This document shows, piece after piece, positions 15,130 to 24,121 of a stretch of 34,045 nucleotides of DNA. The stretch is from assembly GCA_007131435.1 (NCBI GenBank), contig SLQM01000188.1, positions 1-34,045 of the forward strand, read 5' to 3'. Every line of letters starts with the position of its first letter. Within the stretch, counting starts at the first letter, position 1. This DNA comes from Syntrophomonadaceae bacterium (lineage in GTDB: Bacteria; Bacillota; Dethiobacteria; DTU022). The notes under the pieces are model-generated. The model searched no databases and was not told the DNA's origin. It was given only the letters and a program-made list of their open reading frames with translations. The position numbers and the translations under genes are program-made.

Positions 15130-16638
15130 TTAAGCTTTGCTGATTAGGCTTAAATAGAACTTCACGACCCCACTTAGCTTTACAACAGGAATCCTCTCAT
15201 CCACCCCGTGAATACTGCGCAGTTCCTCTTTGCTCATCCGGATTGGAGAAAACCTTAAAATGCTGTCGCATATGGCGCAGTAGTGACGGGAATCTGATGC
15301 GCCCAGCATAATATAGGGAGTTACAATAGTTCCCGCGAAAGTTTCCTCTATGGTTTCCCTGAGCTTTATATACGCGGTTGAAGATGTGCTTGTCGATGGT
15401 GAAGCGTTATGACCGTGAACAATATTTACTTCTAACTGGTATGGTTCCCTGGCTCTCAGCGATTTCCCGGCCGCTTTTTCCGCGTGCACTTTTACATGCG
15501 TAAGTGCGTCATCAATGGGATTAACAGCCGCCAGGCGCAGGTTGGCAACCGCCCTTGCCTTTTCCGGGAGAACATTACTGGCCCTGCTTCCCTCCGCCAT
15601 TGTAAATACACATGTAGTCCTGCAGAGGGCATTAAGTTCTCTGCTTAAACGGGGCAACACAACTTTCAACAAGGGTTTAAATAGCCAGAGGTTGGCAAAA
15701 ATAATCTTAAAACCGAAGGGCATGTGCCTGCCAAGCACTGAGAACATTTCCAACACTTCGCCGGGAAGATATACTGGGAAGGGTTTTTTATTCAGGCGCA
15801 GGATAATTTTACTAAGCTCGCTTAAAGGAGTTAGCGGGCCCGGTGTGGAGGAATGACCTCCGCTGCCGCGCAGCAGAACTTCAATGTCGGCTACCCCTTT
15901 TTCTGACATACCCACAACCGCGATCGGCGACTTTACCCCGGGGAAAACACCTTCTACAATGGCCCCTCCCTCATCTAATACAGCGGCAGGGCGGATGCCT
16001 TGATCCCTTAAATGTTCAACTATGGAGAAAGTTCCATTGCCCATCGTTTCCTCGTCATGGCCGAAAGAAAGATATATATCTTGCTGCGGTGTAAAACCAT
16101 CCTTAATCAACTGCTCGACGGCTTCAAAAATGCCGCACAGGGTTGCTTTCGTATCGAGGGTGCCGCGACCCCAGATTACTTCATCTTCAATAATCCCCTC
16201 AAAGGGAGGATATTTCCAATCTCCGGAATCGGCCGGTACAACATCATAGTGAGCCATTAAAACCAGCGGATTATCTTCAGACTCGCCTCTCCACCTGTAA
16301 AGCAGTGAGTGACCGCTAATCAGCACTTTTTTAAGAACCCTGTGGCTTTCAGGATAAAACTCCTCAAGCAGGCTGCGAAACTTAACAAATTCGCCGTAAA
16401 GCTCTTCTTTTCCCGACGAGCTGGTGCCGTTGTCCTGATTTTCCTTTAAACCGGCGGATATAGTTTTGCAGCGTACCATTTCAGCCAGGTGTTCTGCTGC
16501 AGCTGTTTCATTTATTTTTCGCTCAGGTGCCGCTTCGTTTTCAACATGTCCTTTTATTTCTGGCCTGTGAAGCGCTGCCCTGGTTACAAGAATTGCAGCC
16601 AGCAGTGCCAGCAGGCCCAATATTACAGCTATTGCCAT
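15130..16638 (-). CDS. M20 family metallopeptidase, membrane-anchored
   Basis: 502 residues. An N-terminal hydrophobic segment (1-20) is an anchor or signal. The M20 catalytic core is complete: His130 and Asp132 (MAHYDVVPAD), the bridging Asp162 (GRGTLDTKA), the catalytic Glu196/Glu197 pair (GHDEETMG), Asp218 (VLDEGG) and a C-terminal His (SRHYCAI). The dimerisation domain lies in the middle (about 235-385). The layout resembles carboxypeptidase S/PM20D1-type M20 enzymes, which cleave or form N-acyl or peptide bonds. It starts at ATG 16638 with AAGGAGG upstream, 15 bp after the stop of a membrane protein gene. It is last in a three-gene operon with two membrane proteins, which suggests peptide or acyl-amino-acid use (inference). 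Confidence 0.9.
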   Translation of the reverse strand: MAIAVILGLLALLAAILVTRAALHRPEIKGHVENEAAPERKINETAAAEHLAEMVRCKTISAGLKENQDNGTSSSGKEELYGEFVKFRSLLEEFYPESHRVLKKVLISGHSLLYRWRGESEDNPLVLMAHYDVVPADSGDWKYPPFEGIIEDEVIWGRGTLDTKATLCGIFEAVEQLIKDGFTPQQDIYLSFGHDEETMGNGTFSIVEHLRDQGIRPAAVLDEGGAIVEGVFPGVKSPIAVVGMSEKGVADIEVLLRGSGGHSSTPGPLTPLSELSKIILRLNKKPFPVYLPGEVLEMFSVLGRHMPFGFKIIFANLWLFKPLLKVVLPRLSRELNALCRTTCVFTMAEGSRASNVLPEKARAVANLRLAAVNPIDDALTHVKVHAEKAAGKSLRAREPYQLEVNIVHGHNASPSTSTSSTAYIKLRETIEETFAGTIVTPYIMLGASDSRHYCAICDSILRFSPIRMSKEELRSIHGVDERIPVVKLSGVVKFYLSLISKA

Positions 16639-16653
16639 CGCTCCGGAACCTCC

Positions 16654-17352
16654 TTAAATCATTTCACGCTTATACATCAACCTTGCGGCACCGATAGCCG
16701 ACAGGGCACTGACAGGTATGAGGATTCCTACCGGTGCAGTGGGTACAATCAAGAAAATAATAACCATCAGGGTGACGGGAACAACCGCTAGCTTCCAATT
16801 CTTTGATATATATAGATAACCCAGCGCTCCAAAGAGGGCGGGAAGTATATTTTCAAAAGCCGGCTGCAGGGTTGGTGAAGCTAAAATGGGGGTTAGCTGG
16901 ACAAAAAGGAGAACCCCCAGGACTAAAACCAGGTTGGTGACCATGGAAGAAGTAGCTACGGCGATGGTTGATAAAATTTCACCCTGCCCTGAGCCCGGTT
17001 CAGTCTCGGTAATTTCCAGGGCGTTTAAAGCACAGGGCACTTTTAAATTAGTCAGATTGCCGGTAGTAAAGGCCAGGTAGGTCGCGCCGCTTCCCAGCAT
17101 TGGCGAAAAGGTAATCACCTCGATAATACCGATGGGAACATAAATCATCATGATCGGCAGCAGGCCGCCCAGCAGGGGCCCCGCTGCAGGCCAGGTATTA
17201 AAAAACAGGGAGATGGAGACAGGAACAGCAAAGATAACCAGGATTGCAATGCTCATCCAGATTCGGCCCATGCGGTGAATTGTAACTTCATAGGCGGCGT
17301 TGCCGGATTGATTGTTGATAATGCTATTTTTTTTTGCTGCATGATCAGTCAT
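16654..17352 (-). CDS. Multi-pass membrane protein of the DUF5058/M20 operon
   Basis: 232 residues from ATG 17352, chosen because GGGAGG lies 8 nt upstream; an upstream start at 17376 would overlap the preceding gene. I do not recognise a named family with certainty. It has about seven hydrophobic segments, starting with WMSIAILVIFAVPVSISLFF after a 30-residue polar tail. A loop follows with GSGATYLAFTTGNLTNLKVP and a conserved-looking ALEITETEPGSG. The middle Gly/Thr/Asn-rich loop between helices looks like a substrate-binding re-entrant region. Its fixed position between a DUF5058 gene and an M20 peptidase suggests the two membrane proteins form one transporter. Substrate unknown. Confidence 0.72.
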   Translation of the reverse strand: MTDHAAKKNSIINNQSGNAAYEVTIHRMGRIWMSIAILVIFAVPVSISLFFNTWPAAGPLLGGLLPIMMIYVPIGIIEVITFSPMLGSGATYLAFTTGNLTNLKVPCALNALEITETEPGSGQGEILSTIAVATSSMVTNLVLVLGVLLFVQLTPILASPTLQPAFENILPALFGALGYLYISKNWKLAVVPVTLMVIIFLIVPTAPVGILIPVSALSAIGAARLMYKREMI

Positions 17353-17356
17353 ATCT

Positions 17357-18064
17357 TTAACCTCCCAGCAATCCACTATATAGTATTGACAGAGCCATGG
17401 CCCCGATCATGCTTAATGGCAGGGCAAAATCTTTAAAAGCTTTCAAACCTGCCCGCTGCTCAACTTGGATGCAGATCACCATCAGCAGGGCGGAGGAAAA
17501 AAGGGTGAGAATTGAAACCACTCCACCTGCCAGGGCACTGCCTAAAAAAGATGATATCAGGCCTACAAACATGGCCGATACCAGCAGGGCTCCCCAGCGA
17601 TTATCTTCAGCCTTGATCTTATTTACCTTTCCCTGGAGCTTTTTAAAGTAAGCAATAATAAATATCGGTCCGGACATGATACCAAGAGTCATAACCCAGA
17701 CAATCACCGAAAAAACATCTACCGGCACGGCAGCGCCCATCAGGCTGGCCCCTGTGGCCTGGGCTGCCGCTTCCGCTGCAGGCAGTTCATAAGTAATGGC
17801 CCCGATTACCGAAAGACGGATCCAGGGCAGGGCCAGGCCTAATGCCCCGGAGAGGGTTAGCATAGTCAGCAGGATTGACATTGAGGGAACAAGGGTAAAA
17901 ACAGCGCTCGATAAAACCGTTTTGCGCATTTTTTCTTCAGGTACCCCTCTTCTTTTTCCTTCCTGCCAGGCTTTGCGTAAAAAAACTATGCACTGAACTG
18001 TAACGAATAAGGCAACAATTGCTCCAAGCACAAACATGAAGGCACTATTCCTGTAATCATCCAC
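17357..18064 (-). CDS. DUF5058-like integral membrane protein
   Basis: 235 residues from GTG 18064 with AGAGGAGG 7 nt upstream. About six hydrophobic segments. An Ala/Glu-rich loop (YELPAAEAAAQATGASLMG, about 92-110) lies between helices 2 and 3. I match it to DUF5058 from memory of its look and of its neighbours, so the family name is moderately sure. It is first in the operon with a second membrane protein (4 bp away) and an M20 peptidase. The likely role is uptake or export of a peptide-like compound that the peptidase processes (inference). Confidence 0.68.
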   Translation of the reverse strand: MDDYRNSAFMFVLGAIVALFVTVQCIVFLRKAWQEGKRRGVPEEKMRKTVLSSAVFTLVPSMSILLTMLTLSGALGLALPWIRLSVIGAITYELPAAEAAAQATGASLMGAAVPVDVFSVIVWVMTLGIMSGPIFIIAYFKKLQGKVNKIKAEDNRWGALLVSAMFVGLISSFLGSALAGGVVSILTLFSSALLMVICIQVEQRAGLKAFKDFALPLSMIGAMALSILYSGLLGG

Positions 18065-18098
18065 CGCGCTTCCTCCTCTAATATTTTGATCATCTCCG

Positions 18099-18157
18099 AG
18101 ATTTAAAATCTTTTAAAAATATATTCATATATTATTGCTTTTTTGCTTCAATTACAA
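18099..18157 (-). promoter_or_regulatory. Possible promoter of the DUF5058-M20 operon
   Basis: Minus strand TTGTAA (18152-18157), 17-bp spacer, TAATAT (18129-18134). A small inverted repeat AGATTT-a-AAATCT (18099-18111) follows in the leader. Confidence 0.4.
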
Positions 18158-18224
18158 GGATAATCAGCGCATCTTTCACGTTAAGGGCCTTTGCCGGAAC
18201 CGTTAGATATTAGCGCCATTGAGT

Positions 18225-18255
18225 TTGACCCGGTCTGCACCAGTTATGGTATGAT
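18225..18255 (+). promoter_or_regulatory. Promoter of the HIT gene
   Basis: Extended -10 TGGTATGAT (18247-18255) with TTGACC (18225-18230) at a long 19-bp spacing. It lies 29 bp before the start codon. Confidence 0.5.
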
Positions 18256-18284
18256 ATTCATGTCCAAAAAAGGGGGAATTACTA

Positions 18285-18668
18285 ATGACCGACTGCGTAT
18301 TTTGCAACAGGGAAACACTGGATGTTGTAGCTGAAAATGACCTGGCCCTGGCTTTTTACGATGACTGCCCGGCCAGCAAGGGGCACCTGCTGGTAATCCC
18401 TAAACGCCACGTGGAAACCTATTTTGATGCCTCTGCCGATGAGCATAATGCTATCAGGGAACTCATTTTTCAGCTAAAAGCTTTTCTTGATCAAAAATAT
18501 AACCCCGATGCTTACAACATCGGGGCCAACATCGGCCATTTCGCAGGCCAAACAGTTTTTCATTTCCACATGCATATCATTCCACGCTACGAGGGAGATG
18601 TTAAAGACCCGCGCGGCGGGGTTAGAAAAGTTATTCCCACCCGCAGCTGCCATCGACATCGCAGGTAA
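18285..18668 (+). CDS. HIT family nucleotide hydrolase/transferase
   Basis: 127 residues. Zinc-type Cys4/Cys7 at the N-terminus, the [18 protein letters not shown] strand-helix, and the histidine triad HFHMHIIP (His93, 95, 97). HIT proteins cleave nucleotide phosphoramidates or dinucleotide polyphosphates in the cytoplasm; the exact substrate cannot be told. ATG 18285 has AAGGGGGAA upstream. The usual C-terminus ([10 protein letters not shown] plus a few residues) is followed here by an odd TRSCHRHRR tail. That tail is encoded in the 38 bp that also encode the C-terminus of the gene on the other strand. Confidence 0.92.
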   Translation: MTDCVFCNRETLDVVAENDLALAFYDDCPASKGHLLVIPKRHVETYFDASADEHNAIRELIFQLKAFLDQKYNPDAYNIGANIGHFAGQTVFHFHMHIIPRYEGDVKDPRGGVRKVIPTRSCHRHRR

Positions 18669-20523
18669 ATTTTTTCCCTGCCTCTGAAACAGAAAAATCA
18701 AGGGCAGAGAGAAGATAGGCAAACCCGGTAGGATAGCGATCTACCCTGTCAAGCTGGGCAATAATCAGGCTAATTCCTTTTTCCTCCAGCTTGCTGTCCT
18801 GGAACATTCTACCTAGCTGCAGCAAGTTCATAGCCGCTACTGAAACTCCTGATGGAGTAGCGCCATCATAGGCCTCCGCTTTTTCGGCAAAATCACTTTC
18901 GCCTTCACTATGGGCAGCATAATTTAGAAAACCATCGCTCCTGTCAAAAAGCTCCAGCATTTTCCTGCCGAGCGTTTCAGCCTGATCAAGATACTCTTTT
19001 TCTCCACCGGCCTTGTATATTTCAAGCATCCCCCAGGCCAGGTTTGCATAGTCATCAAGGAAAGCATCAATAGCTGCTTCGCCTTCACGGTAACGCCGCA
19101 CAAGACGCCCGTCGGGCAGGGCCATCCTGTCCAAAATGAAGGAGGCAGCTTTTTTAGCCGTTTCAAGGTATTCCTTATCTTCAAGCACAACGGAGCCCCT
19201 GGCCAGGGCGGCAATTAACATTCCATTCCAGGAAGTTATAATTTTATCATCAAGAAACGGTCTTTCGCGCTTGCCGCGGGCAGATAACAGCTTCTCCCGG
19301 GCACCTTCAAGGATGGCATCTAACTCTTCAACTGTCATACCTTTTGCTTTTGCGAACTCATGATCATCATACTGCCTGTGCATAATACTTCTATTCCCCT
19401 CGAAATTGCCGTTCCCGGTAACCCCGAAATATTCATTAACCAGGATTGCCTTTTCACTGCCCAGAATACGAACTATTTCTTCAGGGCGCCAGACATAAAA
19501 AGTCCCCTCTTCACCTTCACTGTCTGCATCTTCTGCAGCATAGTAAGCCCCTTCTTCAGATTGCATATCCCTGTTAAGGTAAGAAAATATTTTTCGGGCA
19601 AACAGGGCCATTTCCGGTTCGCCGGATGCCCTGAAAGCTTCAAGCGCTGCTAAGGCTATAAGAGACTGGTCGTAGAGCATTTTTTCAAAGTGTGGGACCA
19701 GCCATTTTTCATCTACCGAATACCTGTGCAGGCCAAACCCTAACTGGTCAAAAATTCCTCCGCGGTGAATTTTTCGCAGGGTTTCTAAAACCATATCTCT
19801 TGCCTCTTGTTTTCCTGACCTCTTCCAGTAGCGCAGTAAAAATAGCAATTGATGAGGCGCTGGAAACTTGGGGGCACTACCAAAACCCCCGTAATCACTA
19901 TCATAGCTTTTCTTAAAGCTTTGATAGGCTCTATCTAAAAGATCGGCAGCCGGCAGTTCTTCTAAACTGCTTACTTTTTTTACCTGCCCACCATCATCGG
20001 CTGACATTTTTCGCAGGGCATCTACCAGTTCATCTGCTGCCTTAACCACCCTGTCACGATCTTCTTCCCAAAATTCTTTTAAACGGGGCAGTATCTCCAT
20101 TAACCCGTTTATTCCGTACCTGGAAGTTTTGGGGAAAAAAGTTCCAGCATAAAATGGTTTCTTTTCTGGGGTCAGAAATACAGTTAAAGGCCAGCCTCCC
20201 TGCCCGGTAAGCGCCTGGCATGCCGCCATGTACTTTTGATCAATATCCGGCCTTTCTTCACGGTCAACTTTTACCGGGACAAAATACTTGTTTATCAAAC
20301 CTGCTACTTCGACATCTTCAAATGAATCCTTCTCCATCACATGACACCAGTGACAGGTTGAATATCCTACACTGAGGAAAACGGGCTTATTTTCTTTCTT
20401 TGCTTTTACAAAAGCCTCTTCACCCCAGGGATACCAGTCAACGGGATTGTAAGCATGCTGAAGCAGGTATGGTGATCTTTCATTTATCAAGCGGTTTGCT
20501 TTTTTACTATTACTGCTATTCAT
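18631..20523 (-). CDS. DUF255 thioredoxin-domain protein (YyaL/SSP411-like)
   Basis: 630 residues, the usual length. The N-terminal domain (about 10-170) is thioredoxin-like with [10 protein letters not shown] (Cys57/Cys60), typical of DUF255, and begins [21 protein letters not shown]. The rest (about 200-620) is an alpha/alpha barrel like N-acylglucosamine 2-epimerases. The biochemical role of the family is not settled. ATG 20523 follows a weak AGGAG. The coding end overlaps the facing HIT gene by 38 bp; the last residues [11 protein letters not shown] carry two extra Cys. No terminator is visible between the two genes. Confidence 0.9.
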   Translation of the reverse strand: MNSSNSKKANRLINERSPYLLQHAYNPVDWYPWGEEAFVKAKKENKPVFLSVGYSTCHWCHVMEKDSFEDVEVAGLINKYFVPVKVDREERPDIDQKYMAACQALTGQGGWPLTVFLTPEKKPFYAGTFFPKTSRYGINGLMEILPRLKEFWEEDRDRVVKAADELVDALRKMSADDGGQVKKVSSLEELPAADLLDRAYQSFKKSYDSDYGGFGSAPKFPAPHQLLFLLRYWKRSGKQEARDMVLETLRKIHRGGIFDQLGFGLHRYSVDEKWLVPHFEKMLYDQSLIALAALEAFRASGEPEMALFARKIFSYLNRDMQSEEGAYYAAEDADSEGEEGTFYVWRPEEIVRILGSEKAILVNEYFGVTGNGNFEGNRSIMHRQYDDHEFAKAKGMTVEELDAILEGAREKLLSARGKRERPFLDDKIITSWNGMLIAALARGSVVLEDKEYLETAKKAASFILDRMALPDGRLVRRYREGEAAIDAFLDDYANLAWGMLEIYKAGGEKEYLDQAETLGRKMLELFDRSDGFLNYAAHSEGESDFAEKAEAYDGATPSGVSVAAMNLLQLGRMFQDSKLEEKGISLIIAQLDRVDRYPTGFAYLLSALDFSVSEAGKKFTCDVDGSCGWE

Positions 20524-20620
20524 TATTTAGCAACTCCTATTATTTAGACTTAATTTATAGAAACTATCTATTTAGTACATTCCCATAAAATTTTTATAAT
20601 ATTTCCTATAGACTTAGTAT

Positions 20621-20629
20621 ATTATAGCA
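20621..20629 (-). promoter_or_regulatory. Extended -10 promoter of the DUF255 gene
   Basis: Minus strand TGCTATAAT (20621-20629), an extended -10 about 100 nt before the start. The -35 is poor. The 273-bp gap to the next gene holds only this and the facing -10. Confidence 0.5.
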
Positions 20630-20697
20630 CATTATCAACTTTAAAAAAAGTGATCAAAATATGCAGTTTTTCGCAAATAAAAAAGAGGGTTTTGAGG

Positions 20698-20703
20698 TAT
20701 AAT
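20698..20703 (+). promoter_or_regulatory. Possible -10 of the GGDEF/HD-GYP gene
   Basis: TATAAT at 20698-20703, 93 bp before TTG 20797. No convincing -35 at the right distance. Confidence 0.3.
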
Positions 20704-20796
20704 AATTAATAATAGTTGTCACCCGCTTGACTTCAGAATTCTTACTCACATACCAGAAGGCGGTTCTGATCACAATAATCACCTGGAGAGATTTTA

Positions 20797-22995
20797 TTGT
20801 ATCGCTTAACGAGGAACCTTTACATGCTTTCTTTTATAACAATCATTATCCTCTTCAGCGGATGGTATTATCAGCATTATTCAACTAACAGAAGCATGCA
20901 TGAAAATGCCAGGAACATGGCAGAACTATCAGCCAAATCTATCAGCGATGACATTAGTGGCTACCTGACTGTTCAAGCAAGGTTAATAGAAGCTGCTGCA
21001 ATATTTATTTCACTTAACCAGTGGGATGATGATCAGATTTTTGCATACCTGAATTCACTTTTAGAAACAAGTGACCATTTTGTTTCAATTTATTTTGGGA
21101 CTACCGATAACAGCATGATTAATGCCAATGGCTGGAAAACTCCGGCAGGGTTTGACTTAAGCCAAAGGTCTTGGTACATAAAAGCACAAGAGCATGGACA
21201 GACCGTTTTTACTGAAGCATTCATTAATGCCAGTCTTGATAAAATTATTGTCACTGTAGCCTGCCCCGTATACTTCCAGCAGGATCAATTCGCCGGAGTG
21301 GTGGGTGGAGATATTTATATGTCCACTATTACTGAAATTGTCACAGAACGCAACGGCAGCAATGCCGGGTTTGCATTTCTTGTTGATATCAGGGGTAATA
21401 TATTAGCCCACCCTGAGATTGAATATAGCCCCGGTACTGATTTTATAAAAATTTCAGACTACTACAGCGAATATGCTGCACTTAATGGGAACAGCAAGCT
21501 GGATGAGTACACCATCCTGGTAGATGAACAGGAAGGTTATCTCTCCTACTTGCCTGTCAGTGATACTGACTGGTATCTTGCTTCATTTATGCCTTACAGT
21601 GATTTAGCTCCTGCAGTTGATCAAATGACTGTTAAAGCAGTAATGGCCGGCATTGCTATTGTGCTGGTCTTCATGCTTTTTGTTCTTTATTCGCACTTAT
21701 ATGTTTACAGGCCTTTGCTAATTTTTGAAAATAACTTAAAAAAAATAAATGTGGAAGCAGATCCCTCTTACAGGCTCCCTGTCAATAAAAACAGTGAACT
21801 ATCAACCCTTGGAAATTCTATCAATAATGTGCTACAAAAGGTACAAAGCTACCTTACCACCCTGGAGGAAAAAGAAAAATCGCTAAAAAAAGCCAACAGG
21901 GAGTTAAAAACATTAATTGAACAGTTAAGTACTGCCGAAGAAGCTCTTGACTACAGCGAAGAAAGACTATACTACCTCAGTTACCATGACCAGCTGACAG
22001 GCCTCTACAATCGCTTCTTTTTTGAAGCAAAACTGAGGTATCTCAGCCAGAAGCCAGAATACCCAGTAACAATTATATCCGCTGATATTGATGGCTTAAA
22101 GCTGATTAATGATACTATCGGTCAGAGCGCAGGAAACAGCCTGCTCAAAGCATGTGCAAATCTTATCAGCGATGCGCTTGACGGTGAGGGAATACTGGCC
22201 CGGGTAGGAGGAGACGAGTTTTCAGTAATTCTACCGCTTGTCAACAAGGAAGAGGGCGAAAGAGTGGCCCGCCAGATTCGCTACCAGCTTTATCTTTACA
22301 ACCAGGAACATGTTAACTTACCTCTCAGCCTTTCTCTTGGCGTTGCCACGGCAGAAAACAGCAGCACTTCCTTGAAACTTCTTTTCAAACTGGCTGATGA
22401 TCAAATGTTCAAGAACAAGCTGCATCGTAGTAAAAGCGCCCGCAATGGTATTGTTCAAAGCTTGATTAGAACTCTGGCTGAAAGAGATTTTTTCACTGAA
22501 GGCCATGCTGTCAGACTTGAAAAGTTATGCCTGAAGGTTGGTGAAAAAATGGGGTTATCATCACGACAACTTTCCGACCTGGCACTGCTGGCCCAGGTAC
22601 ATGACCTGGGAAAGGTGGGAATACCGGATAAAATTCTCTTTAAATCAGGACCTTTAAGTGAAGAAGAGTGGCAGCTTATGAAGGAACACTCTGAAAAAGG
22701 ATACCGCATTGCATCTTCGTCCACCGATATGCAGGATGTTGCTGAGCTAATTTTGAAGCACCACGAAAACTGGGATGGCAGTGGCTATCCTTTAGGGCTT
22801 AAAGGTGAGGTAATACCTGTTGAATGCCGTATTTTTGCAGTTATAGATGCCTATGATGCCATGACAAATGAACGACCATATAAAAAATCTTTAAGTCATG
22901 AGGAAGCTATTCAAGAACTGGAAGCTTGCGCTGGAAACCAGTTTGATCCCAATATTGTGAAGGTATTTGTTCAACTTTTGACTAATAGACATTAA
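20797..22995 (+). CDS. Membrane sensor with dCache, GGDEF and HD-GYP domains (c-di-GMP turnover)
   Basis: 732 residues. Two membrane segments (about 8-26 and 279-300) enclose an extracellular dCache-type sensor (about 35-275, with GFDLSQRSWYIKA and GVVGGDIYMSTI). A HAMP-like stretch and a coiled coil (about 350-392) lead to a GGDEF domain whose signature VGGDEF (470-475) is intact, so it can probably make c-di-GMP. The inhibitory RxxD site before it is absent (ALDGEG in its place). The C-terminal HD-GYP domain (about 548-730) has HDLGKVGIPD (602-611), HHENWDGSGYP (655-665) and DAYDAMT, so it can probably degrade c-di-GMP. TTG 20797 is supported by GGAGAG 6 nt upstream. The signal it senses is unknown. 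Confidence 0.94.
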   Translation: MYRLTRNLYMLSFITIIILFSGWYYQHYSTNRSMHENARNMAELSAKSISDDISGYLTVQARLIEAAAIFISLNQWDDDQIFAYLNSLLETSDHFVSIYFGTTDNSMINANGWKTPAGFDLSQRSWYIKAQEHGQTVFTEAFINASLDKIIVTVACPVYFQQDQFAGVVGGDIYMSTITEIVTERNGSNAGFAFLVDIRGNILAHPEIEYSPGTDFIKISDYYSEYAALNGNSKLDEYTILVDEQEGYLSYLPVSDTDWYLASFMPYSDLAPAVDQMTVKAVMAGIAIVLVFMLFVLYSHLYVYRPLLIFENNLKKINVEADPSYRLPVNKNSELSTLGNSINNVLQKVQSYLTTLEEKEKSLKKANRELKTLIEQLSTAEEALDYSEERLYYLSYHDQLTGLYNRFFFEAKLRYLSQKPEYPVTIISADIDGLKLINDTIGQSAGNSLLKACANLISDALDGEGILARVGGDEFSVILPLVNKEEGERVARQIRYQLYLYNQEHVNLPLSLSLGVATAENSSTSLKLLFKLADDQMFKNKLHRSKSARNGIVQSLIRTLAERDFFTEGHAVRLEKLCLKVGEKMGLSSRQLSDLALLAQVHDLGKVGIPDKILFKSGPLSEEEWQLMKEHSEKGYRIASSSTDMQDVAELILKHHENWDGSGYPLGLKGEVIPVECRIFAVIDAYDAMTNERPYKKSLSHEEAIQELEACAGNQFDPNIVKVFVQLLTNRH

Positions 22996-23068
22996 GAAAA
23001 CAATGATGGTTATACGGCCCTTATAATATGTCATAATAATATTCGGAGTTATTAATTCAGAAAGTTCA

Positions 23069-23089
23069 CCAGTAACCAAAAGTTACTGG
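23069..23089. repeat. Inverted repeat in the gap between converging genes
   Basis: CCAGTAAC (23069-23076) and GTTACTGG (23082-23089) form an 8-bp stem with a 5-nt loop and no T-run. It could help end transcription of the GGDEF gene, but the shape is not a standard terminator. Confidence 0.4.
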
Positions 23090-23106
23090 GTTCACATTGA
23101 AGCAAA

Positions 23107-23131
23107 AGGGCAGGGATACAACCCCTGCCCT
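23107..23131 (-). terminator. ZIP transporter gene terminator
   Basis: 9-bp stem AGGGCAGGG/CCCTGCCCT with a 7-nt loop. On the minus strand it is followed by TTTTGC, 11 bp past the ZIP gene stop. Confidence 0.78.
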
Positions 23132-23141
23132 GGTCATGTAT

Positions 23142-23882
23142 TTAAATAACAGACAAGAGCAAGATACCGGCGATTGTGCCGAAAACGGCTCCAAAAGTTC
23201 CTGAATAACCCTTTTCCGAATTTTGGGCACCCGGGATCAGCTCACCAAAAATAATATACAACATGGCTCCCCCGGCAAATCCAAGAGCCAGGGATAAGAA
23301 AAAGGGCGAGACAGCGCCGATGCTGGCACCGATGAAAGCGCCCAGCCCCATGGGAACACCGGCCATTGCCGTGTAAAGTAATATGCCACGCAGGCGCATT
23401 CCGCCTGCGCACAGGGGGCAGGCCATGGCGATGCCCTCGGGTATATTATGCAGTGCAATTGTAACTGCCAGGGTAAATCCTAAAGCCGGCGAAGCCACGT
23501 AACTTGCCCCGATAGCTATCCCTTCGGGCAGGTTATGCATGGCAATTCCCAACCCCAGTATAGTCCCGGCCCTCAGAAAACGGGACATTTCCTCTGTTGC
23601 TTCAAAAAAGTGAAAGTGGGGCATTTTTAAATCAAGGAGCAGGATAAATAATGCGCCAACCACAAGCCCGGTAAAAGCCAAAAAGAAGTTACCGGCCTCA
23701 ATTGATTCAGGCAGTAGGTCGGTAAGCACTATCGCCAGCATAATACCCCCGGCGAATCCCAGGATAAACCCGAGCACAGCCTTACTCGGCTGCCTGAAAA
23801 AGAGCGAAATAAAAGCTCCTGAACCGGTTCCGATAACCCCGGCCCCCAGGCCAATTAGAGTAATCTGTAAAATATCGTTCAT
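23142..23882 (-). CDS. ZIP family metal transporter
   Basis: 246 residues from ATG 23882, chosen because AGGGGGA lies 7 nt upstream; the upstream TTG start would place the ribosome site inside the coding region. It has about eight membrane segments. The two ZIP metal-binding helices carry HNLPEGIAIG and HNIPEGIAM, the binuclear site of ZupT/ZIP transporters. A short His-bearing loop (MPHFHFFEA) precedes them. Such proteins bring zinc, iron or manganese into the cell. The CPLCAGG segment after the second metal helix is a possible extra metal-binding loop. Its promoter region has a 12-bp direct repeat that may bind a metal regulator (inference). Confidence 0.93.
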   Translation of the reverse strand: MNDILQITLIGLGAGVIGTGSGAFISLFFRQPSKAVLGFILGFAGGIMLAIVLTDLLPESIEAGNFFLAFTGLVVGALFILLLDLKMPHFHFFEATEEMSRFLRAGTILGLGIAMHNLPEGIAIGASYVASPALGFTLAVTIALHNIPEGIAMACPLCAGGMRLRGILLYTAMAGVPMGLGAFIGASIGAVSPFFLSLALGFAGGAMLYIIFGELIPGAQNSEKGYSGTFGAVFGTIAGILLLSVI

Positions 23883-23921
23883 TTTTTCAATCCCCCTATA
23901 ATACAATCCTTACAACTGCTG

Positions 23922-23950
23922 ATTATACACAAACAATAGTTAGTTGTAAA
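23922..23950 (-). promoter_or_regulatory. ZIP gene promoter
   Basis: Minus strand TTTACA (23945-23950), 17-bp spacer, TATAAT (23922-23927), about 40 nt before the start codon. Strong sigma-A match. Confidence 0.7.
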
Positions 23951-23978
23951 TAACTTTTTTCAGATAAGTTGTTAATAA
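23942..23978. repeat. 12-bp direct repeat at the ZIP promoter
   Basis: AGTTGTAAATAA (23942-23953) and AGTTGTTAATAA (23967-23978) differ by one base and are 25 bp apart. The first copy covers the -35 of the ZIP promoter, as an operator pair might. Confidence 0.4.
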
Positions 23979-24053
23979 ATCTTAAAATCCATTCCACAAA
24001 AATGCCTTTTTCTAAGCTTATACTAAAACGGTATTATATATGGGAGGTAAAAA

Positions 24054-24101
24054 ATGAAAACTAAAATTTTGGCCATAGCACTTTCCGGGTTTCTTATTTA
24101 A
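24054..24101 (+). pseudogene. Orphan signal-peptide stub (15 codons)
   Basis: GGGAGG at 24042-24047, then ATG 24054 and MKTKILAIALSGFLI before a TAA stop. Charged start plus hydrophobic run look like the first half of a signal peptide, with a proper ribosome site, but no continuing frame follows. A tandem 11-bp repeat begins at the stop. It is best read as the 5' remnant of a secreted-protein gene; a functional 15-residue peptide is less likely. The rest of the 23951-24256 gap holds a weak CAGCG/CGCTG hairpin (24189-24203) and nothing else I can support. Confidence 0.4.
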
Positions 24102-24121
24102 TCAATTTCAAATCAATTTCA
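24100..24121. repeat. Perfect tandem 11-bp repeat
   Basis: AATCAATTTCA occurs twice back to back, overlapping the stop of the signal-peptide stub. This is slippage-type duplication and fits gene decay. Confidence 0.7.
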
